Of a stretch of DNA of 64,000 nt, positions 33,986 through 42,499 are shown piece after piece (within the stretch, counting starts at the first letter, position 1; each line of letters begins with the position of its first letter). The notes under the pieces were generated by a model. It had not been told where the DNA came from, did not search any database, and saw nothing but the letters and a program-made list of their open reading frames with translations. Origin of the DNA: Bog-532 sp963805255 (GTDB lineage Bacteria > Actinomycetota > Actinomycetes > Streptosporangiales > Streptosporangiaceae); the NCBI GenBank assembly GCA_963805255.1, contig CAWDTK010000028.1:11949-75948 (forward strand). Direction: 5' to 3'. The position numbers and the translations under genes were made by a program.

Positions 33986-35551
33986 TCAGATCCAGCCGTG
34001 GTACCACATGCGGGAAAGCCATGCGGTATACGGGATGACCTTGCCGGCCAGGATCGGGTACAGGTAGACGAAGTTCAGCAAGACCACGAGCAGGTAGGCC
34101 CCGACCACCGCGGCGCCGGTCGACCGGCGCGGGACGCTCGCGTGCGCGGCACCGATGATCAGCCCAAGGCACAGCACGATCGCCAGGATGACGAACGGCT
34201 CGAACTCCGTGGCGTAGTAGTAGAACTTGGTCCGCGAGACGAACGGGAACCAGGTCAGCCAGCCGGCCGACACCGCGAGGACGGTCGCGCCCGCCCGCCA
34301 GTCCCGGTGCAGCAGCCACCAGGCGAGGCAGCAGATCAGGGCCGGGATTGATGCCCACCAGATGGCGGGGGTGCCGATCGCGAGGACTTCCTGGGAGCAG
34401 TGCGGCGCGACGCTGCAGGCGGCGCCCGACGAGGGCGCGGAGTAGTAGTAGGCGACCGGCCGGGACAGCACCAGCCAGTCCCATGGCTGCGACTCATACG
34501 GGTGATGCGCATGCAGGCCCACGCTGAACTGGACCATCTGCACGTGGTACTCGTACAGCGAGTACAGCGCGGACAGGACCGGCGTGTGGACGCCCTGGGT
34601 GGCCGCGTAATTGCGGTCATAGCCGAGGGAGGACGCGAACCAGCCGCTCCACGAGGCGCTGTACACGGCCAGCGGCAGCACCCCGAAGGTGAGCGGCAGC
34701 CATTTCCCGTCGCGGGCCAGCGCACCGCGCCAGAAGTGGCCGATTCCCGCGGCCCGGCGCGCCCCGACGTCCCACGCGATGGCCAGGGCGGCGAACGCGA
34801 AGACGTACCAGACCGCATCCTGCTTGCAGGCACAGGCGCAGCCGATGAAGAAACCCGCCCCGACCCGCCACCAGTGGATGCCGATCCCGGGGCCCGCCCC
34901 GCTCGTGCCCCGCGCCGCCACCGCCCGGGCCAGGCGCGCGCGGGACACGTCGCGGTCGATCACCAGGCAGCCGAACGAGGCCAGCACGAAGAACATCAGG
35001 AAGATGTCGAGCAGCCCGGTGCGGCTCATCACGAACTCCAGGCCGTCGAGCGACATCAGCAGGCCGGCGATGCAGCCCAGCAGCGTCGACCGGGTCATCC
35101 GCCGGGTAATACGGCAGATGAGAAGAATCGCCAGCGACCCGAACACGGCCGCGGAAAAGCGCCAGCCGGCGGAGTTCAGGCCGAAGAGCCATTCGCCGGC
35201 CGCTATCAGCCACTTTCCGAGCGGTGGCTGCACCACGTATTCGCCGCCGGCCGCGAAAATGTGCGTGCTGCCCGATTGGATCAGCGCATTCGCGTTCGGT
35301 ACGAGATTGCGCTCGACACCAAAGTTCAGCAGGCTGTACGCGTCTTTGGCGTAATAGGTCTCGTCGAAGATCAGCGCGCGCGGGACCGCGAGCCGGTTGA
35401 AGCGCAGGAATGCGCCGAACGCGGTGACCAGGAGCGGTCCCAGCCAGCCCAGGACCCGGTCCGCGGGCAGCACGGAGACCAGCCGGTCGCGCAGCGCCGA
35501 CGTCCCGTCCGCCGTTTCGGTAGCCGGTACGCCGGCCTCGGTTGCCGCCAT
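33986..35551 (-). CDS. Protein O-mannosyltransferase (PMT family, GT39)
   Basis: A 521-residue polytopic glycosyltransferase that moves mannose from polyprenyl-phosphate mannose to secreted proteins. The catalytic Asp-Glu pair is in LIFDETYYAKDAYSLL of the first external loop. Further family features are VVQPPLGKWLIA, SLDGLEFVMSRTGLLDIFLM and the C-terminal RMWYHGWI. About eleven membrane helices can be read. I chose the ATG at 35551; an upstream in-frame extension would overlap rsmI. It is divergent from rsmI with 49 bases between starts, a common actinobacterial arrangement. A dolichol-phosphate-mannose synthase-like GT2 enzyme encoded 2.8 kb away could provide the donor. Confidence 0.92.
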   Translation of the reverse strand: MAATEAGVPATETADGTSALRDRLVSVLPADRVLGWLGPLLVTAFGAFLRFNRLAVPRALIFDETYYAKDAYSLLNFGVERNLVPNANALIQSGSTHIFAAGGEYVVQPPLGKWLIAAGEWLFGLNSAGWRFSAAVFGSLAILLICRITRRMTRSTLLGCIAGLLMSLDGLEFVMSRTGLLDIFLMFFVLASFGCLVIDRDVSRARLARAVAARGTSGAGPGIGIHWWRVGAGFFIGCACACKQDAVWYVFAFAALAIAWDVGARRAAGIGHFWRGALARDGKWLPLTFGVLPLAVYSASWSGWFASSLGYDRNYAATQGVHTPVLSALYSLYEYHVQMVQFSVGLHAHHPYESQPWDWLVLSRPVAYYYSAPSSGAACSVAPHCSQEVLAIGTPAIWWASIPALICCLAWWLLHRDWRAGATVLAVSAGWLTWFPFVSRTKFYYYATEFEPFVILAIVLCLGLIIGAAHASVPRRSTGAAVVGAYLLVVLLNFVYLYPILAGKVIPYTAWLSRMWYHGWI

Positions 35552-35600
35552 CGATGCATATCGTACGGGATGAAAACGCGGCGGCAGCGAAGGAAAGTGA

Positions 35601-36506
35601 ATGCCCGGCGGAGAAGGAATCCCCAGCGGCCCCAGCGGCGAGGCAGAAACCCCGGCCCGCGGCATGCTGATCCTGGCGGCGGCGCCCATTGGCCGGCCGG
35701 ACGACGCGTCCGGCGGGCTGGCCGCGGAGCTGGCGGCCGCCCCGGTCATCGCCGCGGAGGACACCCGCCGGCTGCGGCGGCTGGCCGCCCGCCTGGGCGT
35801 CGAGCTGACTGGCCGTCTCGTCTCCTACTACGAGGCGGTCGAGGCGGGACGCCAGGCCCTTCTGCTTGGCGAACTGCGCGCCGGGCGTGACGTCCTGCTC
35901 GTGACCGACGCCGGCATGCCGGGCGTCAGTGATCCGGGCTACCGGCTGACCGCCGCCGCGGCGGCGGCGGGCATCCGGGTGACCATCCTGCCGGGGCCGT
36001 CGGCGGTGACCGCGGCGCTCGCCGTCTCGGGGCTGCCCACCGACCGCTTCTGCTTCGAGGGCTTCCCGCCCCGGGGCCGGGGGGAGCGATCACGCCGCTT
36101 CGCCGAGCTGGCCGGCGAGCGCCGGACCATGGTGTTCTTCGAGTCACCGCGCCGGGCCGGGACGACGCTGGGGGAGCTGTCCGCCGCCTTCGGGGAGAAG
36201 CGGCGCGCCGTCGTGTGCCGCGAGCTGACCAAGACGCACGAGGAGATCCGCCGCGGCACCCTGGCCGGGCTGGCCGCCTGGGCGGCCGGCGGGCTGCTCG
36301 GTGAGATCACCCTGGTCGTCGAGGGGGCGCCGGCCGCGGCCCGGGGAGCGGACGCCGGGGATGTCAGCGCGGCGGTCGCCGAGGTGACCCGCCGGGTCGC
36401 CGGCGGCGCGAGCCGCAAGGACGCGATCGCCGCCGTCGCCGCCGAGACCGGCCTGCCCCGGAATCTGGTCTATGACGCCGCGGTCTCGCCGCGCGCCAGT
36501 TCCTGA
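35601..36506 (+). CDS. rsmI: 16S rRNA (cytidine1402-2'-O)-methyltransferase
   Basis: A 301-residue tetrapyrrole-methylase-fold enzyme that methylates the 2'-OH of C1402 in 16S rRNA with SAM. Characteristic stretches are LILAAAPIGRPDDAS, VIAAEDTRRLRRLA, LVTDAGMPGVSDPGYRL, and FEGFPPRGRGERSRRF. The C-terminal domain RVAGGASRKDAIAAVAAETG is present. Where most RsmI proteins read ATPIGN, this one reads AAPIGR. The start at 35601 is the first ATG; about 20 residues precede the fold. The last 37 bases overlap the convergent glycosyltransferase gene. Confidence 0.93.
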   Translation: MPGGEGIPSGPSGEAETPARGMLILAAAPIGRPDDASGGLAAELAAAPVIAAEDTRRLRRLAARLGVELTGRLVSYYEAVEAGRQALLLGELRAGRDVLLVTDAGMPGVSDPGYRLTAAAAAAGIRVTILPGPSAVTAALAVSGLPTDRFCFEGFPPRGRGERSRRFAELAGERRTMVFFESPRRAGTTLGELSAAFGEKRRAVVCRELTKTHEEIRRGTLAGLAAWAAGGLLGEITLVVEGAPAAARGADAGDVSAAVAEVTRRVAGGASRKDAIAAVAAETGLPRNLVYDAAVSPRASS

Positions 36507-38101
36507 TCGGCGGGACCGCCCGGGTCCTGGCCTGCGGGACCGTCCGCGGCACCGGCCGGGACCGCCTCGCCGCGCCGCCGGGACAGGCGGGAATCCAGCC
36601 AGTTGCGGGCGGCGGTGTCCCGGCCGAACGCCATGGCCGCCGCCAGGCAGGCGAACGGAACCGCCGGCAGCACGTACCGGTAGTCGAATTCGGCGGTCGC
36701 GGCCGGCTCGACGATCAGCGCGACGGAAATGACCCAGGGCAGCGTGGCGTCACCGCCCAGCCGCCGCCAGGCCAGCACCATGCCGCCCAGGCCGACGGCC
36801 AGGATGGCGCCGTACAAGCTGCCGGGCAGCCAGACGTACCGCTGCCAGACCCGGATCACCCCGGCGAACGGCTCGACCACGTTGGTCAGCGGGTTGCCAC
36901 GGACGTAGTAAGCCACATCGGAGCTGTACGACCCGACGTGCGCGCGGGCCCAGGACGGGACCGGCAGCGAGCGGTAGCCGAACAGGTACTCGTTATAGGT
37001 GGCCGCGTTCGGGAACACGTAGCGCCGCCACTCGAACACGCGGATCGTGTCGTAGCCGACGATCTGCACGTAGCCCAGCGGCTGGGCGATGATCGCGCGC
37101 TTGGCGAAGTCCTCGGCGAGCTGGTTGGGCAGCGGTGAGAACTTCGAGGGCGGGAAGCGGTCCAGCGGGGAGATGTTCGACCAGATGTAGGACTGCGACA
37201 TCGGACGCTCGCTCGGCGGGGTCGTCGTGCACAGCGACAGGTCGTCCGTGGGCAGGTGCATCCGCGAGCACTCGGCGAACGCCATGACGCGCGAATAGAG
37301 GAAGATGCCGGTGCTGTCGGTCATCGCGAACTGCCCGTAGACCGAGTAGAACCACGTGCAGTAGAGCAGGACCGGGACGAGGCAGGCGACGACGGTGCCG
37401 GCGAGGGCACGCCAGCCGATCCGCTTGATGATGATGTACACCGCGAAGATGGCCAGGAACGGCAGGCCCACCGACCGGACCGTGGCCGACACGCCGAGGA
37501 TCAGGCCGATGAGCGTGCAGCGCTGCCACGATGGCTTGCTGTCCCACAGCAGCAGTGTGGTGGCCAGGGCGAGCAGGAACTCGAATGGGACGTCGCTGAG
37601 GATCAGGTGCTCGAGCTGGATCTGGAAGCCGTCGTAGAGCACCGGGACCGCGGCGAGTGAGGCGATCCAGGCGGCCACGCCGAACCGGTGCCTCGCCACC
37701 GCGTACACCATGACACCGACGGCTACGCCCATCAGATGTTGCAAGATCGTTATGGCCGCGTAGCTGTGCAGCGGTTCCAGGATCTTGAGGAAGATCGCAT
37801 ACCCCGCCGGGCGCGTCACGTCGGGGTGGAGACCGATCACGTCCCCTATGTACTGGAACGAATCGTTGAACCAGGACTGCCACTGATAGCCGAGCTCGGC
37901 GTCGGCGCGCAGGGCGACCGCCGGGATCAGGACGAGCACGAAGAGGCGGTTCCCGGTGATCAGGGCGCGGATAGCCGCCGGGGAAAACAGGGACGCGAGC
38001 CGGCCGCGTGAGCCCTCCGCGGCCGCGGAGCGGTTCCGGCTAAGCGAGCCGGGCAGGCGGCGCAGTGTGATTCGCCGTGTGCCTGAGGCCGGTGCGGTCA
38101 A
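36470..38101 (-). CDS. Polytopic membrane glycosyltransferase (GT39/ArnT-like)
   Basis: A 543-residue protein with about eleven membrane helices and an external loop between helices 1 and 2 containing WFNDSFQYI, where GT-C enzymes keep a catalytic acidic residue. A large external domain is present around residues 260-380. Family-level similarity is to uncharacterised actinobacterial GT-C transferases; donor and acceptor are not known. The C-terminus is a Gly/Pro/Ala tail. It is divergent from the GT2 gene at 38319, with about 217 bases between starts that include a CATAA-N4-TTATG palindrome at 38138-38151. It converges on rsmI with a 37-base overlap. Confidence 0.75.
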   Translation of the reverse strand: MTAPASGTRRITLRRLPGSLSRNRSAAAEGSRGRLASLFSPAAIRALITGNRLFVLVLIPAVALRADAELGYQWQSWFNDSFQYIGDVIGLHPDVTRPAGYAIFLKILEPLHSYAAITILQHLMGVAVGVMVYAVARHRFGVAAWIASLAAVPVLYDGFQIQLEHLILSDVPFEFLLALATTLLLWDSKPSWQRCTLIGLILGVSATVRSVGLPFLAIFAVYIIIKRIGWRALAGTVVACLVPVLLYCTWFYSVYGQFAMTDSTGIFLYSRVMAFAECSRMHLPTDDLSLCTTTPPSERPMSQSYIWSNISPLDRFPPSKFSPLPNQLAEDFAKRAIIAQPLGYVQIVGYDTIRVFEWRRYVFPNAATYNEYLFGYRSLPVPSWARAHVGSYSSDVAYYVRGNPLTNVVEPFAGVIRVWQRYVWLPGSLYGAILAVGLGGMVLAWRRLGGDATLPWVISVALIVEPAATAEFDYRYVLPAVPFACLAAAMAFGRDTAARNWLDSRLSRRRGEAVPAGAADGPAGQDPGGPADQELARGETAAS

Positions 38102-38318
38102 CCCGGATCCTCCTTGTACTGTTCAATGACCGTGACGCATAAACGCTTATGACTGCTTGGCCAGTACTGGCCGCCCCGCATGCATTCTTTCGCCTACGGT
38201 ATTACGGTGCAGCAGCGGCCCGGGTGATCGCGGGCTGCGCCGGGGCCCGGCGCCTTCCCACGCTACCTGGCGCAAAACTTCAGCGGATGGTGAAACCGTG
38301 AGCAGTAAGGGAGATGAC

Positions 38319-39734
38319 GTGGAGCTGACCGTCGTCATGCCGTGTCTCAATGAGGCCGAGACGGTCGCGACGTGCGTCCGCAAGGCCGTGGGATTCCTGC
38401 GTGATAATGACATCACCGGTGAGGTGGTGATCGCGGACAACGGCAGCACCGACGGGAGCCAGCAGCTGGCGGCCGGCGCCGGGGCGCGGGTCGTGCCCGT
38501 CTCCGAGAAGGGTTACGGCAACGCCCTGATGGGCGGGATCGTGGCTGCCCGCGGCCGCTTCATCATCATGGGCGACGCGGACGACAGCTACAATTTCACC
38601 GACCTGATGCCGTTCGTCCGGAGCCTGCGCGACGGGGCCGACCTGGTGATGGGGAACCGCTTCAAGGGCGGCATCGAGCCGGGAGCGATGCCGGCGCTGC
38701 ACCGCTACATCGGGAACCCGGTGCTCAGCTTCATCGGCCGGCTGTTCTTCAGCAGCAAGATCGGCGACTTCCACTGCGGTCTGCGCGGCTTCCGCCGGGA
38801 CAGTGTGATGAAGCTCGGGCTGCAGGCCACGGGCATGGAGTTCGCCAGTGAGCTCATCGTCAAGGCGACGCTGGCCAAGCAGCGCATCACCGAGGTCCCG
38901 ACGACGCTGGCCAAGGACGGCCGGAGCCGGCCGCCGCACCTGCGGAGCTGGCGGGACGGGTGGCGTCACCTGCGCTTCCTGCTGCTGTTCAGCCCACGAT
39001 GGCTCTTCTTCATGCCCGGCCTGGCGGTCCTCATCCTCGGTATCGCGATCGGTGCCGTCGTGATCCCGCGGCCGTTCAGCGTCGGCTCGGTCACCTTCGA
39101 CGTGGACACCCTCGTCGCCGCCTCGGCCATGGTCGTCATCGGTTTCCAGTCGGTGCTGTTCGGCCTGTTCACGCAGGTGTACGCGAGCGCCGAGGGGTTC
39201 CTGCCGGAGGACAAGCGGGTCCGGCACATTCTGAGGACGCTGAGCCTGGAACGCGGCCTGGTCGCCGGGGCTGTGCTCGCGGTGGCCGGGATCGTCGGCC
39301 TGGCGGTGTCGTTGTCCTACTGGGGCAGCGCCCGCTTCGGCTCGCTCGACTACAACCATGCCCTGCGCCTCGTGGTGCCGTCGGTCACCGCCCTGATCCT
39401 CAGCTGCCAGATCATCCTCGGCACGTTCTTCCTCAGCATCCTGGGCATCCGGCGGACCCGGCACCCGGCCATGGGCGCGCTGGAGACCGACGAGGAAGGC
39501 CGCGAGGCCGCGCCGGGCAAGGTCACGCGGACCCGGCCGGACGGTGCGGTCGGCACGGTGGGTGTCGACGCCGGCGCCCCCGCCGCGGGGATTCCCGCGC
39601 AGGCATCCGCGAACGGCGGCTCCGCGAACGGCGGCCAGGACGCGGGCGCCCCGGCCGGAGCGGACGGGGCCGGCGCCGGCGGCGTGCCCGCGGGCGCCGG
39701 CGACGTGCACGCGGCCGGCTCTGACGGGGCGTAA
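38319..39734 (+). CDS. GT2 glycosyltransferase (polyprenyl-phosphate mannose/glucose synthase-like)
   Basis: A 471-residue membrane-associated GT-A enzyme. It starts VELTVVMPCLNEAETVATCV, carries the metal-binding DxD as MGDADDSYNF, and has the acceptor region KIGDFHCGLRGFRRD. Four C-terminal membrane helices follow, then an Ala/Gly-rich tail of about 75 residues. The family makes polyprenyl-phosphate sugars, which would feed the GT-C transferases encoded nearby. The GTG at 38319 has AAGGGAG five bases upstream; an earlier in-frame GTG at 38298 lacks one. The sugar specificity is inferred from context only. Confidence 0.83.
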   Translation: MELTVVMPCLNEAETVATCVRKAVGFLRDNDITGEVVIADNGSTDGSQQLAAGAGARVVPVSEKGYGNALMGGIVAARGRFIIMGDADDSYNFTDLMPFVRSLRDGADLVMGNRFKGGIEPGAMPALHRYIGNPVLSFIGRLFFSSKIGDFHCGLRGFRRDSVMKLGLQATGMEFASELIVKATLAKQRITEVPTTLAKDGRSRPPHLRSWRDGWRHLRFLLLFSPRWLFFMPGLAVLILGIAIGAVVIPRPFSVGSVTFDVDTLVAASAMVVIGFQSVLFGLFTQVYASAEGFLPEDKRVRHILRTLSLERGLVAGAVLAVAGIVGLAVSLSYWGSARFGSLDYNHALRLVVPSVTALILSCQIILGTFFLSILGIRRTRHPAMGALETDEEGREAAPGKVTRTRPDGAVGTVGVDAGAPAAGIPAQASANGGSANGGQDAGAPAGADGAGAGGVPAGAGDVHAAGSDGA

Positions 39735-39775
39735 ATCCGCGCTTAGCAGCCAGCCGGTGGCTCTAGGCTTGAAGC

Positions 39776-41587
39776 ATGTCCTCGCCAACTCAGCCCGGCC
39801 GGCCCATTCTGGCCGCACCGGCCTGGCCATACGCTAACGGCCCCCGTCACATTGGGCACGTCTCGGGCTTCGGGCTGCCCTGTGACATGTTCAGCCGGTA
39901 CCAGCGGATGGCGGGAAACAAGGTGCTGATGGTGAGCGGCACCGACGAGCATGGCACCCCGATCCAGGTGCAGGCCGACGCCGAGGGCGTGACCGCCCGC
40001 GAGCTCGCGGACCGCTACAACCGCGTCATCGCCCAGGACCTGGCCGGGCTGAACATGTCCTACGACCTGTTCACACGGACCACGACGCGTAACCATTACG
40101 CGATCACCCAGGACATCTTCCTGGGCCTGTTCAAGAACGGCTACATCTTCCCCCGGACGATGCTCGGGGCGATCTCGCCGTCGACCGGGCGGACGCTGCC
40201 GGACCGGTATATCGAGGGCACCTGCCCGATCTGCGGGTACGACAGCGCCCGCGGCGACCAGTGCGACAACTGCGGCAACCAGCTCGATCCGGCCGACCTG
40301 ATCGGCCCCCGGTCCCGGATCAACGGCGAGAAGCCGGAGTTCGCCGAGGAAGAGCACTTCTTCTTCGACCTGCCCGCCTTCGCCGACGTGCTGGGGAGCT
40401 GGCTGCAGAGCAAGGGCGGCCAGTGGCGGCCGAACGTGCTCAAGTTCTCGCTCAACCTGCTCGACGACCTCCAGCCCCGGGCGATCACCCGCGACCTGGA
40501 CTGGGGGGTGCCGGTACCGCTGGACGGCTGGCGTGACCGCCCGGACAAGAAGATATACGTCTGGTTCAACGCGGTCACCGGCTACTTGTCGGCGTCGGTG
40601 GAATGGGCCAGGCGTTCCGGCGACCCCGACGCCTGGCGCGCCTGGTGGCAGTCGCCGGACGCCGAGTCGTACTACTTCATGGGCAAGGACAACATCGTCT
40701 TCCACTCCGAGATCTGGCCGGCCATGCTGCTCGGCTACTCGGGCCGGGGCGCCAAGGGCGGTACGCCGGGCCCGCTGGGCGAACTCAGCCTGCCCACCGA
40801 GATCGTCTCCAGCGAGTACCTGACGATGGAGGGGAAGAAGTTCTCCTCCTCCCGCAACGTCGTCATCTACGTGCGAGACTTCCTCGAGCGCTACGACGTG
40901 GACGCGCTGCGCTATTACGTGGCCGTGGCCAGCCCGGAGAACCAGGACACCGATTTCACCTGGAGCGAGTTCGTCCGCCGCAACAACGACGAGCTGGTGG
41001 CCACCTGGGGCAACCTGGTCAATCGCTCGGTCTCGTTCGCGGCGCGCAACATCGGCGCGATCCCCGCGGCCGGCGAGCTGACCGATACCGACTCCGAGCT
41101 GCTGGCGCGCTCCCGGCAGGCGTTCGCCACGGTCGGTGCGCACCTGGCGAGGTCCCGGTTCAAGCTGGCGACGGGGGAGGCGATGCGGACGGTGGCCGAG
41201 GCGAACAAGTACATGTCCGAGCAGGCGCCATGGAAGCTGCGCGAAAGCGACCCCGGCCGGATGCGGACGATCCTGCATGTCGCGCTGCAGGTGGTCGACG
41301 ACGCCAAGACGCTGCTGACGCCGTTCCTGCCGGGCTCGTCCCAGCAGGTCTTCGAGATGCTGGGCGGGTCTGGTGCGTGGTCCGGCACGCCGGAGATCAG
41401 GGAAGTGGACGAGGAAGGCGGTCCCTCCTACCCGGTGATCACCGGCCGGTACGAGGGGGCCGCGCGCTGGGAATCCCAGCCGATCCAGCCGGGTACGCCC
41501 CTTGAGGTGCCCGCCCCGCTGTTCACCAAGCTCGACCGGTCGGTAGCCGACGAGGAAGTGGCCCGGCTCCGGGAATCTGGCCACTGA
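39776..41587 (+). CDS. metG: Methionyl-tRNA synthetase
   Basis: A 603-residue class I synthetase that charges tRNA-Met. HIGH is exact in YANGPRHIGHVSG. The zinc knuckle is CPICG...CDNCG. The KMSKS loop reads MEGKKFSSSRN, the actinobacterial variant. The catalytic WF of KKIYVWFNAVTGY is present. Length is normal for the form without the C-terminal tRNA-binding domain. The ATG at 39776 starts 41 bases after the GT2 gene. Its stop overlaps the tatD start by one base. Confidence 0.96.
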   Translation: MSSPTQPGRPILAAPAWPYANGPRHIGHVSGFGLPCDMFSRYQRMAGNKVLMVSGTDEHGTPIQVQADAEGVTARELADRYNRVIAQDLAGLNMSYDLFTRTTTRNHYAITQDIFLGLFKNGYIFPRTMLGAISPSTGRTLPDRYIEGTCPICGYDSARGDQCDNCGNQLDPADLIGPRSRINGEKPEFAEEEHFFFDLPAFADVLGSWLQSKGGQWRPNVLKFSLNLLDDLQPRAITRDLDWGVPVPLDGWRDRPDKKIYVWFNAVTGYLSASVEWARRSGDPDAWRAWWQSPDAESYYFMGKDNIVFHSEIWPAMLLGYSGRGAKGGTPGPLGELSLPTEIVSSEYLTMEGKKFSSSRNVVIYVRDFLERYDVDALRYYVAVASPENQDTDFTWSEFVRRNNDELVATWGNLVNRSVSFAARNIGAIPAAGELTDTDSELLARSRQAFATVGAHLARSRFKLATGEAMRTVAEANKYMSEQAPWKLRESDPGRMRTILHVALQVVDDAKTLLTPFLPGSSQQVFEMLGGSGAWSGTPEIREVDEEGGPSYPVITGRYEGAARWESQPIQPGTPLEVPAPLFTKLDRSVADEEVARLRESGH

Positions 41588-42435
41588 TGGGCGGCCCGGA
41601 CGAGAGCCTGGCGGCACGGCCAGCCCCGGCGGGGCGCGCCGCGCCGGCCGTCACCGACCCGCTGCCGCGGCCGGCCTTCGACAGTCACACGCACCTGGAC
41701 ATCATGGGCCTGCCGGTGCCCGGCGTGCTCAGCGCGGCACACGCGGCCGGGATCGAGCGGGTCGTCACGGTCGGCGTTGACCTTGAGTCGTCGCGCTGGT
41801 CGGCGCGATGCGCAGCGGAGTACAACACGGTCTACGCCGCCGTCGCCATCCACCCGAACGAAACGGGCGCGGTCGCGGCGCTGGATGACGTGCTCGCCGA
41901 GATCGAGACGCTGGCCGGCCTGCCGCAGGTCCGCGCGGTCGGCGAGACCGGCCTGGATTACTACCGGGACTATTCCGACCCTGAGCTGCAGCGTGAGTGG
42001 TTCCGCGCGCACATCGGGATCGCGAAGCGGACCGGCAAGGCCCTGATGATCCACGACCGGGAGGCGCACGAGGATGTGCTGCGCATCCTGGCCGGGGAAG
42101 GGCCCCCGGACAAGGTGGTGTTCCACTGCTTTTCCGGCGGCGAGCAGATGGCCAAGCGGTGCGCGGACTCCGGCTATGTGATGAGCTTCGCCGGCAACCT
42201 CACCTTCGCCAGCGCGCAGGGCCTGCGCGACGCGGCCGCGATGGCGCCCGCGGACCTGCTGCTGGTGGAGACCGACGCGCCGTTCCTGACTCCGGTGCCC
42301 TACCGCGGCAAGCCGAACTCGCCCGCCCTCGCCGCTTACACCGCGCGCCGCCTGGCCGAGGTGAAGAACATGGACGTGGCCGAGCTCTGCGCGCTGGTGA
42401 CGGCGACCGGAGAGCGCATCTTCGGCCCGTGGTGA
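41587..42435 (+). CDS. TatD family metal-dependent hydrolase (deoxyribonuclease)
   Basis: A 282-residue TIM-barrel hydrolase of the TatD family. Metal-binding motifs are SHTHLD, GETGLDYYRD, MIHDREAHED, FHCFSGG and LLVETDAPFLTP. The N-terminal 25 residues before the fold are Ala/Pro rich. TGATG coupling with metG (one-base overlap) indicates an operon. In mycobacteria and many actinomycetes a resuscitation factor gene (rpfB) lies between tatD and ksgA. Here only 64 bases separate them. Confidence 0.93.
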   Translation: MGGPDESLAARPAPAGRAAPAVTDPLPRPAFDSHTHLDIMGLPVPGVLSAAHAAGIERVVTVGVDLESSRWSARCAAEYNTVYAAVAIHPNETGAVAALDDVLAEIETLAGLPQVRAVGETGLDYYRDYSDPELQREWFRAHIGIAKRTGKALMIHDREAHEDVLRILAGEGPPDKVVFHCFSGGEQMAKRCADSGYVMSFAGNLTFASAQGLRDAAAMAPADLLLVETDAPFLTPVPYRGKPNSPALAAYTARRLAEVKNMDVAELCALVTATGERIFGPW

Positions 42436-42499
42436 CCGGACCTGTGGTGACCGGACCGCGCGGGCCTGCGGCCATGGTGCGAGCGGGCCGGGCGCAGCG

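Noticed and set aside
34400..35890. A 496-codon plus-strand frame opposite the protein mannosyltransferase
   Set aside because: Shadow of a gene with clear catalytic motifs on the other strand.
39743..41617. A 624-codon minus-strand frame opposite metG
   Set aside because: It is an antisense shadow of the metG gene caused by high GC; the product is low-complexity Arg/Gly/His sequence with no domain.
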